NCBI RefSeq assembly: GCF_001612985.1
Contig: NZ_BDBM01000008.1
Coordinates: 62,001 to 126,000 of the forward strand
Direction of reading: 5' to 3'
DNA length: 64,000 nt
Source of the DNA: Nocardia gamkensis NBRC 108242
GTDB lineage: Bacteria > Actinomycetota > Actinomycetes > Mycobacteriales > Mycobacteriaceae
Part shown: one piece after another, positions 48,465 through 56,626 of the stretch
Position numbering within the stretch: the stretch's first letter is position 1
Layout of the letters: every line of letters starts with the position of its first letter
Position numbers and translations under genes: made by a program
The notes under the pieces: generated by a model
Told to the model about the DNA's origin: nothing
Seen by the model: only the letters and a program-made list of their open reading frames with translations
The model's database searches: none

Positions 48465-48914
48465 ATGGCCGGTCTGTTCACGAAGGTACTGAAGGCGCAT
48501 CAGTGGGTGTACGAGAACAGCGGTGGGCTGGTGGGGCATCGGCTGCTGCTGGGGAATCCGACGCTGCTGCTGCGGACGGTGGGGCGTAGGTCCGGTGCGC
48601 AGCGGACTTCGGCGCTGACGTACGCGCGCGACGGCGGGGACTATCTGGTGACGGCGTCCAACGGCGGGTCGCCGCGGCCGCCGGGGTGGCTGGCGAATCT
48701 GAAGGCGCGGCCGGAGTGCGAGATCCAGGTCGGGCGGCGGAAACTGACGGTGCGGGCCCGGGCGACGTTGCCGGATGATCCCGAGTACGCCCGGCGATGG
48801 GCGCTCGTCGACAAGGTGAACAAGGGTCGCTACGGCGCCTATCAGAAGCTGACCAAGCGGCCCATCGCGGTCGTGGTGCTGACCCCGGCGGAGCGGGGTC
48901 AGTCGTCGCGATAG
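48465..48914 (+). CDS. Deazaflavin (F420)-dependent nitroreductase/oxidoreductase, Ddn family
   Basis: 149 residues, single split-barrel domain: NPTLLLRTVGRRSGAQRTSALTYARDGGDYLVTASNGGSPRPPGWLANLKARPECEIQV and then RARATLPDDPEYARRWALVDKVNKGRYGAYQKLTKRPIAVVVLTP. This is the Ddn/DUF385 family, in which members use reduced F420 to reduce quinones or nitroimidazoles such as pretomanid. The Tyr and Ser/Arg residues of the F420 pocket are present by position. Stand-alone gene. Its 3' end overlaps a small convergent gene by 16 bp. Confidence 0.85.
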   Translation: MAGLFTKVLKAHQWVYENSGGLVGHRLLLGNPTLLLRTVGRRSGAQRTSALTYARDGGDYLVTASNGGSPRPPGWLANLKARPECEIQVGRRKLTVRARATLPDDPEYARRWALVDKVNKGRYGAYQKLTKRPIAVVVLTPAERGQSSR

Positions 48915-49057
48915 TCCTCTTCCCAGTCGTCCTCGTAGTCGTCGTCCCGGTCGTCCCATAGCTCGGCTTCCTTGGGTGGCCGGCTGGCGAACGCCACGAC
49001 AGCGACGACGAAGCCGAGGACCACGATGACGATACCGACGACGAGCAGAGTCTCCAC
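48899..49057 (-). CDS. Small single-helix membrane protein with acidic tail (52 aa)
   Basis: GTG 49057. Residues 1-24 form one transmembrane helix (VETLLVGIVIVVLGFVVAVV), then a basic-proline hinge SRPPKEAE and a strongly acidic tail (DDRDDDYEDDWEEDYRDD) of alternating Asp, Glu, Tyr and Trp. Too short for standard gene callers. The codon pattern is coherent through to the stop, which overlaps the end of the Ddn gene. The acidic cytoplasmic tail could bind cations or basic proteins; the function is unknown. Confidence 0.55.
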   Translation of the reverse strand: METLLVVGIVIVVLGFVVAVVAFASRPPKEAELWDDRDDDYEDDWEEDYRDD

Positions 49058-49121
49058 CCCGGCACCCTAGCGCCGTCGCCGGGACCTCGCACTACGTCAA
49101 TTGTCCAGTTCGCCGCTTTGT

Positions 49122-50117
49122 TCACACTGTTAACAAAGTGCGCCCCACGGCCGCTCGGGACTCGATGGCGGCATGCGCCCGATGGGCTTCGTCGAGCGGG
49201 AAGGTCTGGCCGATGACGACCTCCAAGCGCCCCGCGGCGACCTCGTCCTGGGCGCGCCTGGCCAGCGCCTGCCAATCGACATCCGAACCGGTGATGTCGA
49301 ACAGCCCGTAGACGGTGACACCGCGCGCCGCCGCGTCGTCCCGGTCCAGTGCGGCGAATTCCCCTGCGGCAGCGCCATATCCGAGGAAGCGCCCGCCGTC
49401 CGCGACGACCGAGAGGGCGGCCTCGCCGAGCGCGCCGCCCGCGCCGTCGAGCACCACGTGCGCGCCCGCTCCCCCGGTCGCCACGCGCGCCTCGGCCGCC
49501 CAATCGGGCACGGAGTAGTCGACCACCGCGGTCGCGCCGAGTCGCGCGGCCAGTTCCAGCTTCGTGGCGCCACGCGCGGCGGCGACCACGTTCGCGCCCG
49601 CGGCCCGGGCGAGCTGGATCAACAGGACGCCCAGGCCGCCGGCCGCGGCGGTGATCAGCACCCATTCCCCCGGTTGGACAGCGGCGCGGTCGAACACGGC
49701 GAGCGCCGTCCTGCCGTCGTGGGTGAGCGCGACGGCCTGCGCCGGGGTCAGCCCCTCGGGCGAAGTCACCAGCGTGTCCGCCTTGGCCAGTGCTTTCTCG
49801 GCGTATCCGCCGATCGGCAGGCCTCCGCCGATACCGCTGGCCGCGGTGGGCGTCGACACTCGCTTCCCGACCCAGGACGGATCGACACCGGGACCGACCG
49901 ACGCCACCACACCGGCGATCGCGCCGCCGGGCACGTAGGGCAGCTCGATCGCGAAGAAGTCGGTGCCCCAGCCGGAACGCAGCCGAGTGTCCAGGAACAT
50001 CACGTCCGCGGCGGCCACGTCCACGACCACCTCGCCCGGCCCGGCCGTAGGCTCCGGCAGCTCCCGCACCACGAGCACCTCTGGCCCACCGAACTCACTG
50101 GCTTGTACAGCCCTCAT
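49122..50117 (-). CDS. Zinc-independent quinone/NADPH oxidoreductase, MDR family
   Basis: 331 residues from ATG 50117. MDR fold: GroES-like N-terminal half (MRAVQASEFGGPEVLVVRELPEPTAGPGEVVVDVAAADV, no structural Cys cluster), and a Rossmann half with AAAGGLGVLLIQLARAAGANVVAAARG, the GGLG replacing the usual GGVG. It resembles zeta-crystallin-type NADPH:quinone reductases. No Zn-binding residues are seen. It stands alone; the 3' neighbours are the acidic membrane protein and the 64-bp gap. Substrate unknown. Confidence 0.88.
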   Translation of the reverse strand: MRAVQASEFGGPEVLVVRELPEPTAGPGEVVVDVAAADVMFLDTRLRSGWGTDFFAIELPYVPGGAIAGVVASVGPGVDPSWVGKRVSTPTAASGIGGGLPIGGYAEKALAKADTLVTSPEGLTPAQAVALTHDGRTALAVFDRAAVQPGEWVLITAAAGGLGVLLIQLARAAGANVVAAARGATKLELAARLGATAVVDYSVPDWAAEARVATGGAGAHVVLDGAGGALGEAALSVVADGGRFLGYGAAAGEFAALDRDDAAARGVTVYGLFDITGSDVDWQALARRAQDEVAAGRLEVVIGQTFPLDEAHRAHAAIESRAAVGRTLLTV

Positions 50118-50198
50118 GACACACCCTTCGTCGTTCCTTGCCGTCCATCGACGAAGATCAGCATGGAACCTCAAGGCATGTTGAGGTCAAATCGTGCG

Positions 50199-50624
50199 TC
50201 AGGAACCGCCGCCGCAGCTCGAACTACTGCCCCCGCCACAGCTGGAGCTACTGCCCCCGCCACAGCTGGAACTGCTGCCGCCGCTGCAACTGGAACTGCT
50301 TCCCCCACCACAACCACTACCGCTCCCACCACCGCAACTACTGCCGTGGTGGTGATGGTCGTGGTGGTGGTGATGTCCGCCCCCGCAGCCGCTCGGCTGG
50401 TCGAACCCGCCGATCAAACCGGCGCCGCCGGCCGCCCAGAACGGATCCGTGGAACCCCCCTCGTGATATCCCCCGCTTCGATTCCCGACGCCCCACCCAC
50501 CATACGGGGGCGGCGGCAGGAACCGGTTGCGCTGCGAGCGGATGACGACGACCACGACGATGATCGGAACCGCCACGAGGAGCAGCACCATCAAAAGAAT
50601 GAACAGAAGGATGAGTGCGCTCAT
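50199..50624 (-). CDS. Membrane-anchored protein with His-rich and SSSSCGGG-repeat tail
   Basis: 141 residues from ATG 50624. One N-terminal membrane helix (ALILLFILLMVLLLVAVPIIVVVVVI), a Gly/Tyr-rich segment (PPPPYGGWGVGNRSGGYHEGG), then a His cluster (GGGHHHHHDHHHHG), and a tail of repeated SSSSCGGG units (about five, residues 95-141). The tail has one Cys per eight residues, and the His/Asp run should bind metals such as Ni, Zn or Cu. Cys/Gly tails of this type occur on TIGR04222-like proteins. It faces, 43 bp away, a divergent GRDP-like gene. Function unknown; metal storage or a thiol-rich cell-surface role is possible. Confidence 0.75.
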   Translation of the reverse strand: MSALILLFILLMVLLLVAVPIIVVVVVIRSQRNRFLPPPPYGGWGVGNRSGGYHEGGSTDPFWAAGGAGLIGGFDQPSGCGGGHHHHHDHHHHGSSCGGGSGSGCGGGSSSSCSGGSSSSCGGGSSSSCGGGSSSSCGGGS

Positions 50625-50667
50625 GTCAGAACGGTAGCGGCCCATCGGCGCGCACGTACAGTGAACT

Positions 50668-51183
50668 GTGGTGAACTTCAGGTTCCGTAGATCTCCGGCG
50701 CGCGAGATCGACCTGGCGATCGTGCGCGCCGCCGTCGACGCGCTGGAACTGCCCGAGGCCGTCTACAAGACCTGCCCGTGGCAGCCGCGGGAATTGGTGG
50801 ACAAGGGATTGCGGCAGTGGCTGCTGTGCTGCGGCGCCGCCATGCGGGACGACCAGGTGATCGGCATGCCGTCGCACGCGGTGGACGAGGCATGGCACGG
50901 GTTCATCCTGTGCACCAAGCGCTACGCGGAGTTCTGCGCGAGGGCCTACGGCCGCTTCCTGCACCACTTCCCGGAAGGCGCCGGGCCGCCGGTCGATTCG
51001 CACGGCAGCATGGCGGAGCAGCTCGGCCGCACGGTGGTGGCGTGGTCGTTCGTGGCGGCTCCGGGCGAGGAATGCGTGCTGTGGGATCTGGACCGCCGGG
51101 TCGGCGTCGAGCAGCCGTGGGGCGTCGAGCCCGAGCGAGTCGTGGCCGTGGAGGCCGAACTCGCCCGTGCCCTCGCCTCCTGA
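50668..51183 (+). CDS. GRDP-like (glycine-rich domain-containing protein-like) protein
   Basis: 171 residues; two GTG codons in tandem at the start. The conserved segment MPSHAVDEAWHGFILCTKRYAEFCARAYGRFLHHFPEG is the GRDP-like motif (DExWHxFIL...F), with a nearby Cys pair (WLLCCGAAMRDD) and another Cys (AAPGEECVLWDL). GRDP-like proteins exist in plants, fungi and bacteria; the bacterial role is not known. It shares a short divergent promoter region with the Cys/Gly/His-tailed protein, which suggests they are regulated together and perhaps act on one another. Convergent with the EphD-like gene. Confidence 0.75.
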   Translation: MVNFRFRRSPAREIDLAIVRAAVDALELPEAVYKTCPWQPRELVDKGLRQWLLCCGAAMRDDQVIGMPSHAVDEAWHGFILCTKRYAEFCARAYGRFLHHFPEGAGPPVDSHGSMAEQLGRTVVAWSFVAAPGEECVLWDLDRRVGVEQPWGVEPERVVAVEAELARALAS

Positions 51184-52962
51184 TCAGGTCAGCTTCACCC
51201 GCGCCGCGAGGAATCGCACGACGGCGGGCGCGAGCCGCCCGAAGTGGTATTGCAGGTGGGCCTCCGGCGTCACCGGCACGACGCTGCGATTGCCCTCGAT
51301 GGCGCGCACGATCCGCTCGGCCACCTTCTCCGGGCCGTAACGCCGCATCCGATAGAGGCTGTCGTAACGCTCCTGCTTGCGCTGCTCCTCCTCCGGGCTG
51401 ACACCGGAGAACCGAGTGCGCCGCACGATGTCTGTGTGCACGATGCCGGGGCAGATGGTGTGCACCGAGATCCCGCGCCCGGCCACTTCGGCCCGTAGAC
51501 AGTCGGAGAACATGAACACCGCCGACTTGCTGGTGGAATAGGCGCTGAACCCTTGTTGCGGACTGTAGGCGGCCATGCTCGAGAGGTTCACGATGTGCCC
51601 GCCGAGGCCGCGCTCGGCCATGGCCGGGCCGAACGCGCGACAGCCGTTCAGTACGCCGCCGAGGTTGATCCGCATCACCCGGTCGAATTCCGCCGCCGAC
51701 GTCTCGAAGAATCCCCCGGCCTGTCCGATTCCGGCGTTGTTGATCAGGATGTCCGGCACGCCGTGGGTCTCCAGCACGGTCGCGGCGTGCGCCCGCATCT
51801 CGTCTTCGTCGGCGACATCGAGCGGATAGGCATGCGCCACACCGTGTTCGGCGGCGATCAGCTCGGCGGTCTCCTTCGCGGCCGCGAGATCGATGTCGGA
51901 CACCACGATCTCGGCCCCGCGACGGGCCAGGGCGAGCGCGGTCGCGCGGCCGATACCGCTGCCCGCGCCCGTGATGACCACCAGCTGATCGTCGAACGGC
52001 CGCCCGGTGCGACCCACCTCGGCGCGGCGCAGCGTCCGGGGCGCCGCCGAGCCGCCGAGCGTGTCGATCAGTTCGGTGGTCGCGGTGGCCAGTAGTTCCG
52101 GATGCGAGAACGGCATCCAGTGCCCGGCTGGCACATCCCGCCGCCACAGCCGCCCGGTCCACTTGTGTTCGTCGTCGAATCCCGCGGGCCGCACGGCGAC
52201 GTCGCGTCCGGCGACGATCAACTGCACCGGCACCTCGGTGTGCCGCTCGCGCGGCGCGAGCATGCGCTGCACGATGTTCGCGCGATAGATCAACAGGCCG
52301 TCGACGATGTCGGCGCGGAAGGTCGGGCCGAGCCGCACGTTCGACGGCGCGGTCTCGTTCATGATCGAGACCACCCGCTGCCACACGCGTTCGGTCCCGG
52401 CCAGGCCGAAGGCGGCGCGCGGCAGCCCGGGAGTCATGAAGAAGAAGGTGTAGGCCGACGACAGCAGCTGGGTGAACGGCTGCCACACATTGCGCGGGGT
52501 CGGACGGGCCAGCCGGTTGCGGATCCACTTGCCGATGTGGTCCAGGTTCGGCCCCGACACCGAGGTGAACGACGCGACCCGAGTGGCGGCGCGCGGCTCG
52601 CACACCGCTTCCCACACCTGCACCGAACCCCAGTCGTGGGCGAGCACGTGCACGGGCCGGTCGGGGCTCACCGCGTCGGCGACCGCGTAGAAGTCCGCGG
52701 CCAGGCGATCGAGCCGGAAGTCGGCGGTGCGCCGGGTGCGGGTGGAACGGCCGTGCCCGCGGGTGTCGTAGGCGACGACGTGGAATCGCCGGGCCAGCCG
52801 CGGCACGACCGCGTCCCAGAGGTGATGGGTGTCCGGCCAGCCGTGCACCAGCACGACGGTCTCGGCGGCCGGGTCGCCGTATTCATAGACGGCGAGGTCG
52901 AATTCGCCGCTGCGCACGGTTCGTTCGATCGCGGGGAGTTCGGCGATTTCGGTGGTGGTCAT
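51184..52962 (-). CDS. ephD: EphD-like fusion: alpha/beta hydrolase and short-chain dehydrogenase
   Basis: 592 residues from the second of two tandem ATGs (52962, better spaced after AGGAG). The N-terminal half is an epoxide-hydrolase-type fold: HGWPDTHHLWDAVVPRLA (HGWP at 40-43), nucleophile Asp110 in AHDWGSVQ, and a late GHWMPF. The C-terminal half, from about residue 325, is an SDR with TGAGSGIG, NNAGIGQ, SSMAAYSP and active-site YSTSK. This order and length match mycobacterial EphD (592 residues), reported to affect mycolic acid. It is the last gene of an operon with the ferritin-like and reductase genes (29-bp gap). It could process an epoxide or alcohol made by those two. Confidence 0.9.
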   Translation of the reverse strand: MTTTEIAELPAIERTVRSGEFDLAVYEYGDPAAETVVLVHGWPDTHHLWDAVVPRLARRFHVVAYDTRGHGRSTRTRRTADFRLDRLAADFYAVADAVSPDRPVHVLAHDWGSVQVWEAVCEPRAATRVASFTSVSGPNLDHIGKWIRNRLARPTPRNVWQPFTQLLSSAYTFFFMTPGLPRAAFGLAGTERVWQRVVSIMNETAPSNVRLGPTFRADIVDGLLIYRANIVQRMLAPRERHTEVPVQLIVAGRDVAVRPAGFDDEHKWTGRLWRRDVPAGHWMPFSHPELLATATTELIDTLGGSAAPRTLRRAEVGRTGRPFDDQLVVITGAGSGIGRATALALARRGAEIVVSDIDLAAAKETAELIAAEHGVAHAYPLDVADEDEMRAHAATVLETHGVPDILINNAGIGQAGGFFETSAAEFDRVMRINLGGVLNGCRAFGPAMAERGLGGHIVNLSSMAAYSPQQGFSAYSTSKSAVFMFSDCLRAEVAGRGISVHTICPGIVHTDIVRRTRFSGVSPEEEQRKQERYDSLYRMRRYGPEKVAERIVRAIEGNRSVVPVTPEAHLQYHFGRLAPAVVRFLAARVKLT

Positions 52963-52991
52963 CATTCTCCTAGGCCGATCGGGAGGCCGGA

Positions 52992-54089
52992 TCACAGATC
53001 GAGCACGAGGCGTCCGCCATCGGCGCGCGAGACGCAGACGAGCATCGCGCCCGCCTCACGTTCGGCGGCGGTGAGCACGCTGTCGCGGTGGTCGGGTTCG
53101 CCGGCCAGCACCCGGACCTTGCACGTGCGGCAGAAACCCTGCCTGCACGAATACGGCCGGTCGGGCCGGGACGCGAGGATGGCGTCGAGCGCGGTGCGCG
53201 TCGCGCCGACCTCGACGACCTCCCCGGTGGAGGCGAATCGGATTTCGAACGGCTTGCCGTTCACGATCGGCGGCGGCGAGAACCGCTCGGAATGCAGTTC
53301 CACGGAGGGCATTTCCCGCACGGCGGCGGCGATCACGGCGATCATCGGCGCCGGACCGCAGCTGTAGATCGCGGTATCGGGACCGACACCGGGCAGCAGG
53401 GCGCCCGCGTCGGGGAGCCCGTGCTCGTCGTCGGTGCGCACCACGACGCGGTCGCCGAAGCCCTCGATCTCGTCCAGGAACGGCAGTGTCGCGCGGCTGC
53501 GCCCGGTGTACACCATCGACCACTCGATGCCGAGCCGGTGCGCCAGCCCGGCCATGGGCAGGATCGGCGTGACGCCGATGCCGCCCGCGACGAAATGCAG
53601 TCGTGCCGCCGGAGATCCGTGGCCCGGCACGGCGAAGGGGAACGCGTTACGTGGACCGCGCACCACGATCGGCGAGCCCACCGGAAGGGAGTCGTGCACC
53701 TCCACCGAGCCACCGCCGCCTTCCGGGATCCGGCGCACCGCCACCCGGTAGGCGCGGACGTCGGCCGGATCGCCGCACAGCGAGTACTGGCGCAGGCGGC
53801 CGGATGGCAGTTCGAGGTCGAGGTGGGCGCCGGGGCGCCAAGGCGGTAGCGCGCGTCCGTCGGGGGCGGCCAGCCGCAGGCCGACCACGTCTTGGTCGTG
53901 CGCCTCGATCCGGCGTTCGGTGACGACCAGCGCCATCCGCCGGTCGTCCGCCTTCGGACGGGGCTCGCGCCGGTTGACCAGCGTGGTCCAGCGCAATCGC
54001 GCCGAGGCGACCGCGTCGAACACCCGCACGGTGCGATCGACCTCGCGCCTGCCGAACAGATCCGCGGGCAGGTGGTCGGGCACGGTCAC
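52992..54089 (-). CDS. Flavin/[2Fe-2S] oxidoreductase (phthalate dioxygenase reductase type)
   Basis: 365 residues from GTG 54089, whose start overlaps the stop of the preceding gene (GTGA). The N-terminal FNR-type flavin domain has RQYSLCGDPADVRAYRVAVRR and the NAD site GGIGVTPILPMAG; the C-terminal plant-type ferredoxin has the cluster CRQGFCRTCKVRVL plus a later Cys (LVCVSRADGG). It passes electrons from NAD(P)H through FMN and 2Fe-2S to an oxygenase, probably the ferritin-like protein coded just before. The additional N-terminal 60 residues (VPDHLPADLFGRREVDRTVRVFD) carry no known motif. Confidence 0.9.
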   Translation of the reverse strand: MTVPDHLPADLFGRREVDRTVRVFDAVASARLRWTTLVNRREPRPKADDRRMALVVTERRIEAHDQDVVGLRLAAPDGRALPPWRPGAHLDLELPSGRLRQYSLCGDPADVRAYRVAVRRIPEGGGGSVEVHDSLPVGSPIVVRGPRNAFPFAVPGHGSPAARLHFVAGGIGVTPILPMAGLAHRLGIEWSMVYTGRSRATLPFLDEIEGFGDRVVVRTDDEHGLPDAGALLPGVGPDTAIYSCGPAPMIAVIAAAVREMPSVELHSERFSPPPIVNGKPFEIRFASTGEVVEVGATRTALDAILASRPDRPYSCRQGFCRTCKVRVLAGEPDHRDSVLTAAEREAGAMLVCVSRADGGRLVLDL

Positions 54090-54988
54090 GAGGCAATCGC
54101 CCGCGCCGCAGGGGATTTGGCCAGGTAGGCCACCGCCTGCGCGGTGGAGCCGACCGTCTCCGGGTGGTAGCCCGGCTCGAAGGTGCTCAGGGCGCTGCGC
54201 AGCAGCGAGGGGACGCCGGGCAACGCGCCGCGCCACATCGCGCCGAAGACTTTTGCCAGCAACCGGGGGTAACCGAGATCGGGCAGATCGCGGTCCTGGT
54301 GGACCAGGAACTTGGTGCCGCGCACCACCAAGGTCAGGAAGATCGGGAACACCAGCAGCATCAGCCCGGCGCGGCGCAGGTAGCCGGCACCGAAGTAGAC
54401 GGCAACGTCGTGCGCGACGTGCCGGTGCTCGACCTCTTCGGCGCCGTGCCAGCGGAACAGGTCGGCCATGCGCGGGTCGGCGCCGAACCGCTCCAGATCC
54501 GCGTTGAGCACCCAATCACCGAGGTAGGCGAAGAAGTGCTCCAGGCAGGCGATGAAAGCAAGCCGCTCGACCAGCACCTGCCGTCCGGCCACGCCGTCCA
54601 CATCACGCGGCCCGAGTGTCCGGCGGAACAGGTACTCGGCCTGCCGCAGATAGGGCTCCGGATCGATGCCGTGCACCGCGAGCACCTCGTGCAGCACCTT
54701 GTCGTGCGTCTCGGCGTGCATCGATTCCTGACCGATGAACCCGAGCATCGCCTCGCGCAGCTTCTCGTCCCGCACGTACGGCAGCGCTTCGGCGTACGCG
54801 GCGCAGAACATGCGCTCGCCTTCGGGCAGCAGCAGATTGAGCGAGTTGATCAGGTGCGAGGCGATGGGTTCGGTGGGCATCCAGCGCAGCGGAGTGTCCG
54901 ACCAGTCGAAACGCACGTTGCGGGCGTGCAGCGCGACCGCGCCCGGGTCGGTGTCGGGCCGCCGCCCTGCCCTGCGAAGTAGCTTCAT
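54086..54988 (-). CDS. PF10118-type metal-dependent protein (ferritin-like)
   Basis: 300 residues from ATG 54988 with GAGGAG upstream. A helical protein with candidate diiron ligands: EGERMFCAAYAEALPYV, IGQESMHAETHD (E and H residues), LEHFFAYLGDW and WHGAEEVEHRHVAHDVAVY. PF10118 is annotated as metal-dependent hydrolase, but its ferritin-like fold and pairing with a flavin/2Fe-2S reductase point to a diiron oxygenase. One hydrophobic segment (LMLLVFPIFLTLVVRG) could anchor it to the membrane. It leads the three-gene operon reductase and EphD-like protein. The KstR-type box 55159-55174 lies 171 bp upstream. Confidence 0.82.
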   Translation of the reverse strand: MKLLRRAGRRPDTDPGAVALHARNVRFDWSDTPLRWMPTEPIASHLINSLNLLLPEGERMFCAAYAEALPYVRDEKLREAMLGFIGQESMHAETHDKVLHEVLAVHGIDPEPYLRQAEYLFRRTLGPRDVDGVAGRQVLVERLAFIACLEHFFAYLGDWVLNADLERFGADPRMADLFRWHGAEEVEHRHVAHDVAVYFGAGYLRRAGLMLLVFPIFLTLVVRGTKFLVHQDRDLPDLGYPRLLAKVFGAMWRGALPGVPSLLRSALSTFEPGYHPETVGSTAQAVAYLAKSPAARAIAS

Positions 54989-55158
54989 CGGTACTCCTCG
55001 ATCCGCACGCGCCCGCACTCGTCGCGCGTTTCCTACATATCCGTAGCAAGCATCATACACATATATGGAACCTTCGGTAACACACAAAGTGGCCACCCGC
55101 CGTTGTACGGTGGCATCACTTCGCGACAGTCGTCACACCGGCCGCGATCGCCACAAAA

Positions 55159-55174
55159 CTAGAACATGTTCTAG
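55159..55174. promoter_or_regulatory. KstR-type palindrome (TnnAACnnGTTnnA) before wax ester synthase gene
   Basis: CTAGAACATGTTCTAG, a perfect 16-bp palindrome that contains TAGAACATGTTCTA and matches the KstR consensus TnnAACnnGTTnnA at all positions. Located 12 bp upstream of the WS/DGAT ATG, in the divergent spacer with the ferritin-like operon. KstR is the TetR-family cholesterol-catabolism repressor of mycolata. Confidence 0.72.
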
Positions 55175-55186
55175 TAGGCTTTTGCT

Positions 55187-56578
55187 ATGGAACGATTGAC
55201 CGGATTGGATGCCAGCTTTCTCTACCTGGAAACCGGAACCCAGCATCTGCACGTGTGCGCGCTGCTGATCCTCGACCCGTCGTCGGGTGACTACTCGTTC
55301 GAGAGCTTCAAAGCCGAACTGGCCCGGCGGATTCCGCTGATTCCGCAGATGCGCCGTCGCGTGTACGAGGTGCCGTTGAATCTCGACCATCCCGTCTGGG
55401 TGGAGGACGCGAATTTCGATCTCGACTACCACGTGCGCCGGATCGCGATCGCGCCCCCCGCCGGGCGCCGGGAACTCGCCGAACTCGTCGGGGACATCGC
55501 CGGCCGCCCTATGGACCGCGATCGGCCGCTGTGGGAGATGTCGGTGGTGGAAGGCCTCGACGACGGAAAGGTCGCGGTGGTCTGCAAATACCACCACGCC
55601 GCCGTGGACGGCATCACCGGCGCCAACCTGATGATGCACCTGTGCGATCCGGAACCGGGCGCCGCCAAAGAGGTCCCCGACCAGCAGTGGCGCCCCGACC
55701 CGAAACCGAACGACTGGCAACTGCTCGCCGAAGCGGTGGTGAAGTTCCCGGCCAGGGCGGGCATCGTCGGCATGCTGCCGAAAACCGTCGGTATCGTCGC
55801 GAGCTTCGCGCAGCGCCGCCGCAAGAACAAGGCGGGCATGGCGGTACCGTTCTCCGCTCCCCGCACGCCCTTCAATCTCGCCATCACCCCGCATCGCGCC
55901 GTCGCGTTCACCGACGCCGAACTCGATGCCATCAAGGAGATCCGCTCCGCGTTCGGCGTCAAGATGAACGACGTGGTGCTGACCGTCGTCGCCGGTGCGC
56001 TGCGCACCTATCTGGCCGCACGCGACGAGTTGCCGGATCGCTCACTCATCGCCTCCGTGCCGGTGTCCGTGCACGAGTCGACCCGGCACACCGCGGGCGT
56101 CAACAAGGTTTCCGCGCTGTTCGCGACGCTCGGCACCGACATCGCCGACCCGGTGGAACGCTTGCGCGAGGTGGCCGAGGCCAACCGAGGGGCCAAGGAA
56201 GAGCACGAGGTGATAGGTGCGGACTTCCTGCAGGACTGGTCGAAATACGCTCCGCCGAACACCTTCCGGCTCGCGGCGCGGATGTACTCGTCGCTCAAAC
56301 TGGCGGAGGTGCACCCCGTGGTGCACAACCTGGTGGTGTCCAACGTGCCCGGCCCCGCGATGCCGCTGTACTTCCTCGGCTTCCGGGTGGACGGGATGTA
56401 CCCGTTCGGGCCGGTGTTCCACGGCGCGGGCCTGACGGTGACCGTGCTGTCGAACAACGACAAGCTGAACTTCGGTTTCATCGCCTGCAAGGAACTGGTG
56501 CCCGACATCGGGGCGCTCACCGACGCTGTTCCCGGCGTGGTCTCCGAATTGCTCTCCGCGGCGCGGACATCGGGCTGA
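55187..56578 (+). CDS. Wax ester synthase/diacylglycerol acyltransferase (WS/DGAT)
   Basis: 463 residues. The HHxxxDG active-site motif is HHAAVDG (136-142), and the family features PLWEMSVVEGL and NVPGPAMPLYFLGFRVDGMYPFGPVFHGAGLTVTVLSNNDKLNFGFIACKELVPDI are in place. It joins acyl-CoA with diacylglycerol (storage TAG) or fatty alcohol. The KstR-type palindrome directly before the gene suggests that lipid storage is coupled to sterol use. It is convergent with the alpha/beta hydrolase gene, with a terminator between them. Actinomycetes have many such paralogues; acceptor preference is not readable from sequence. Confidence 0.93.
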   Translation: MERLTGLDASFLYLETGTQHLHVCALLILDPSSGDYSFESFKAELARRIPLIPQMRRRVYEVPLNLDHPVWVEDANFDLDYHVRRIAIAPPAGRRELAELVGDIAGRPMDRDRPLWEMSVVEGLDDGKVAVVCKYHHAAVDGITGANLMMHLCDPEPGAAKEVPDQQWRPDPKPNDWQLLAEAVVKFPARAGIVGMLPKTVGIVASFAQRRRKNKAGMAVPFSAPRTPFNLAITPHRAVAFTDAELDAIKEIRSAFGVKMNDVVLTVVAGALRTYLAARDELPDRSLIASVPVSVHESTRHTAGVNKVSALFATLGTDIADPVERLREVAEANRGAKEEHEVIGADFLQDWSKYAPPNTFRLAARMYSSLKLAEVHPVVHNLVVSNVPGPAMPLYFLGFRVDGMYPFGPVFHGAGLTVTVLSNNDKLNFGFIACKELVPDIGALTDAVPGVVSELLSAARTSG

Positions 56579-56589
56579 GTGCCGGTCGA

Positions 56590-56613
56590 CTGTCCGCCAT
56601 CGCCGCCGGACAG
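56590..56613. terminator. Hairpin between convergent WS/DGAT and hydrolase genes
   Basis: CTGTCCG (56590-56596) pairs with CGGACAG (56607-56613) over a 10-nt loop. Lies between the two stops (56578 and 56627). Modest stem, probably acting in both directions. Confidence 0.5.
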
Positions 56614-56626
56614 GACCGAGCACCCG

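Noticed and set aside
50748-51179. Overlapping Arg-rich frames opposite and beside the GRDP-like gene
   Set aside because: Arg/Pro/Ala-rich shadow frames with no start site support; the VNFRFRR frame carries the recognisable GRDP-like motif.
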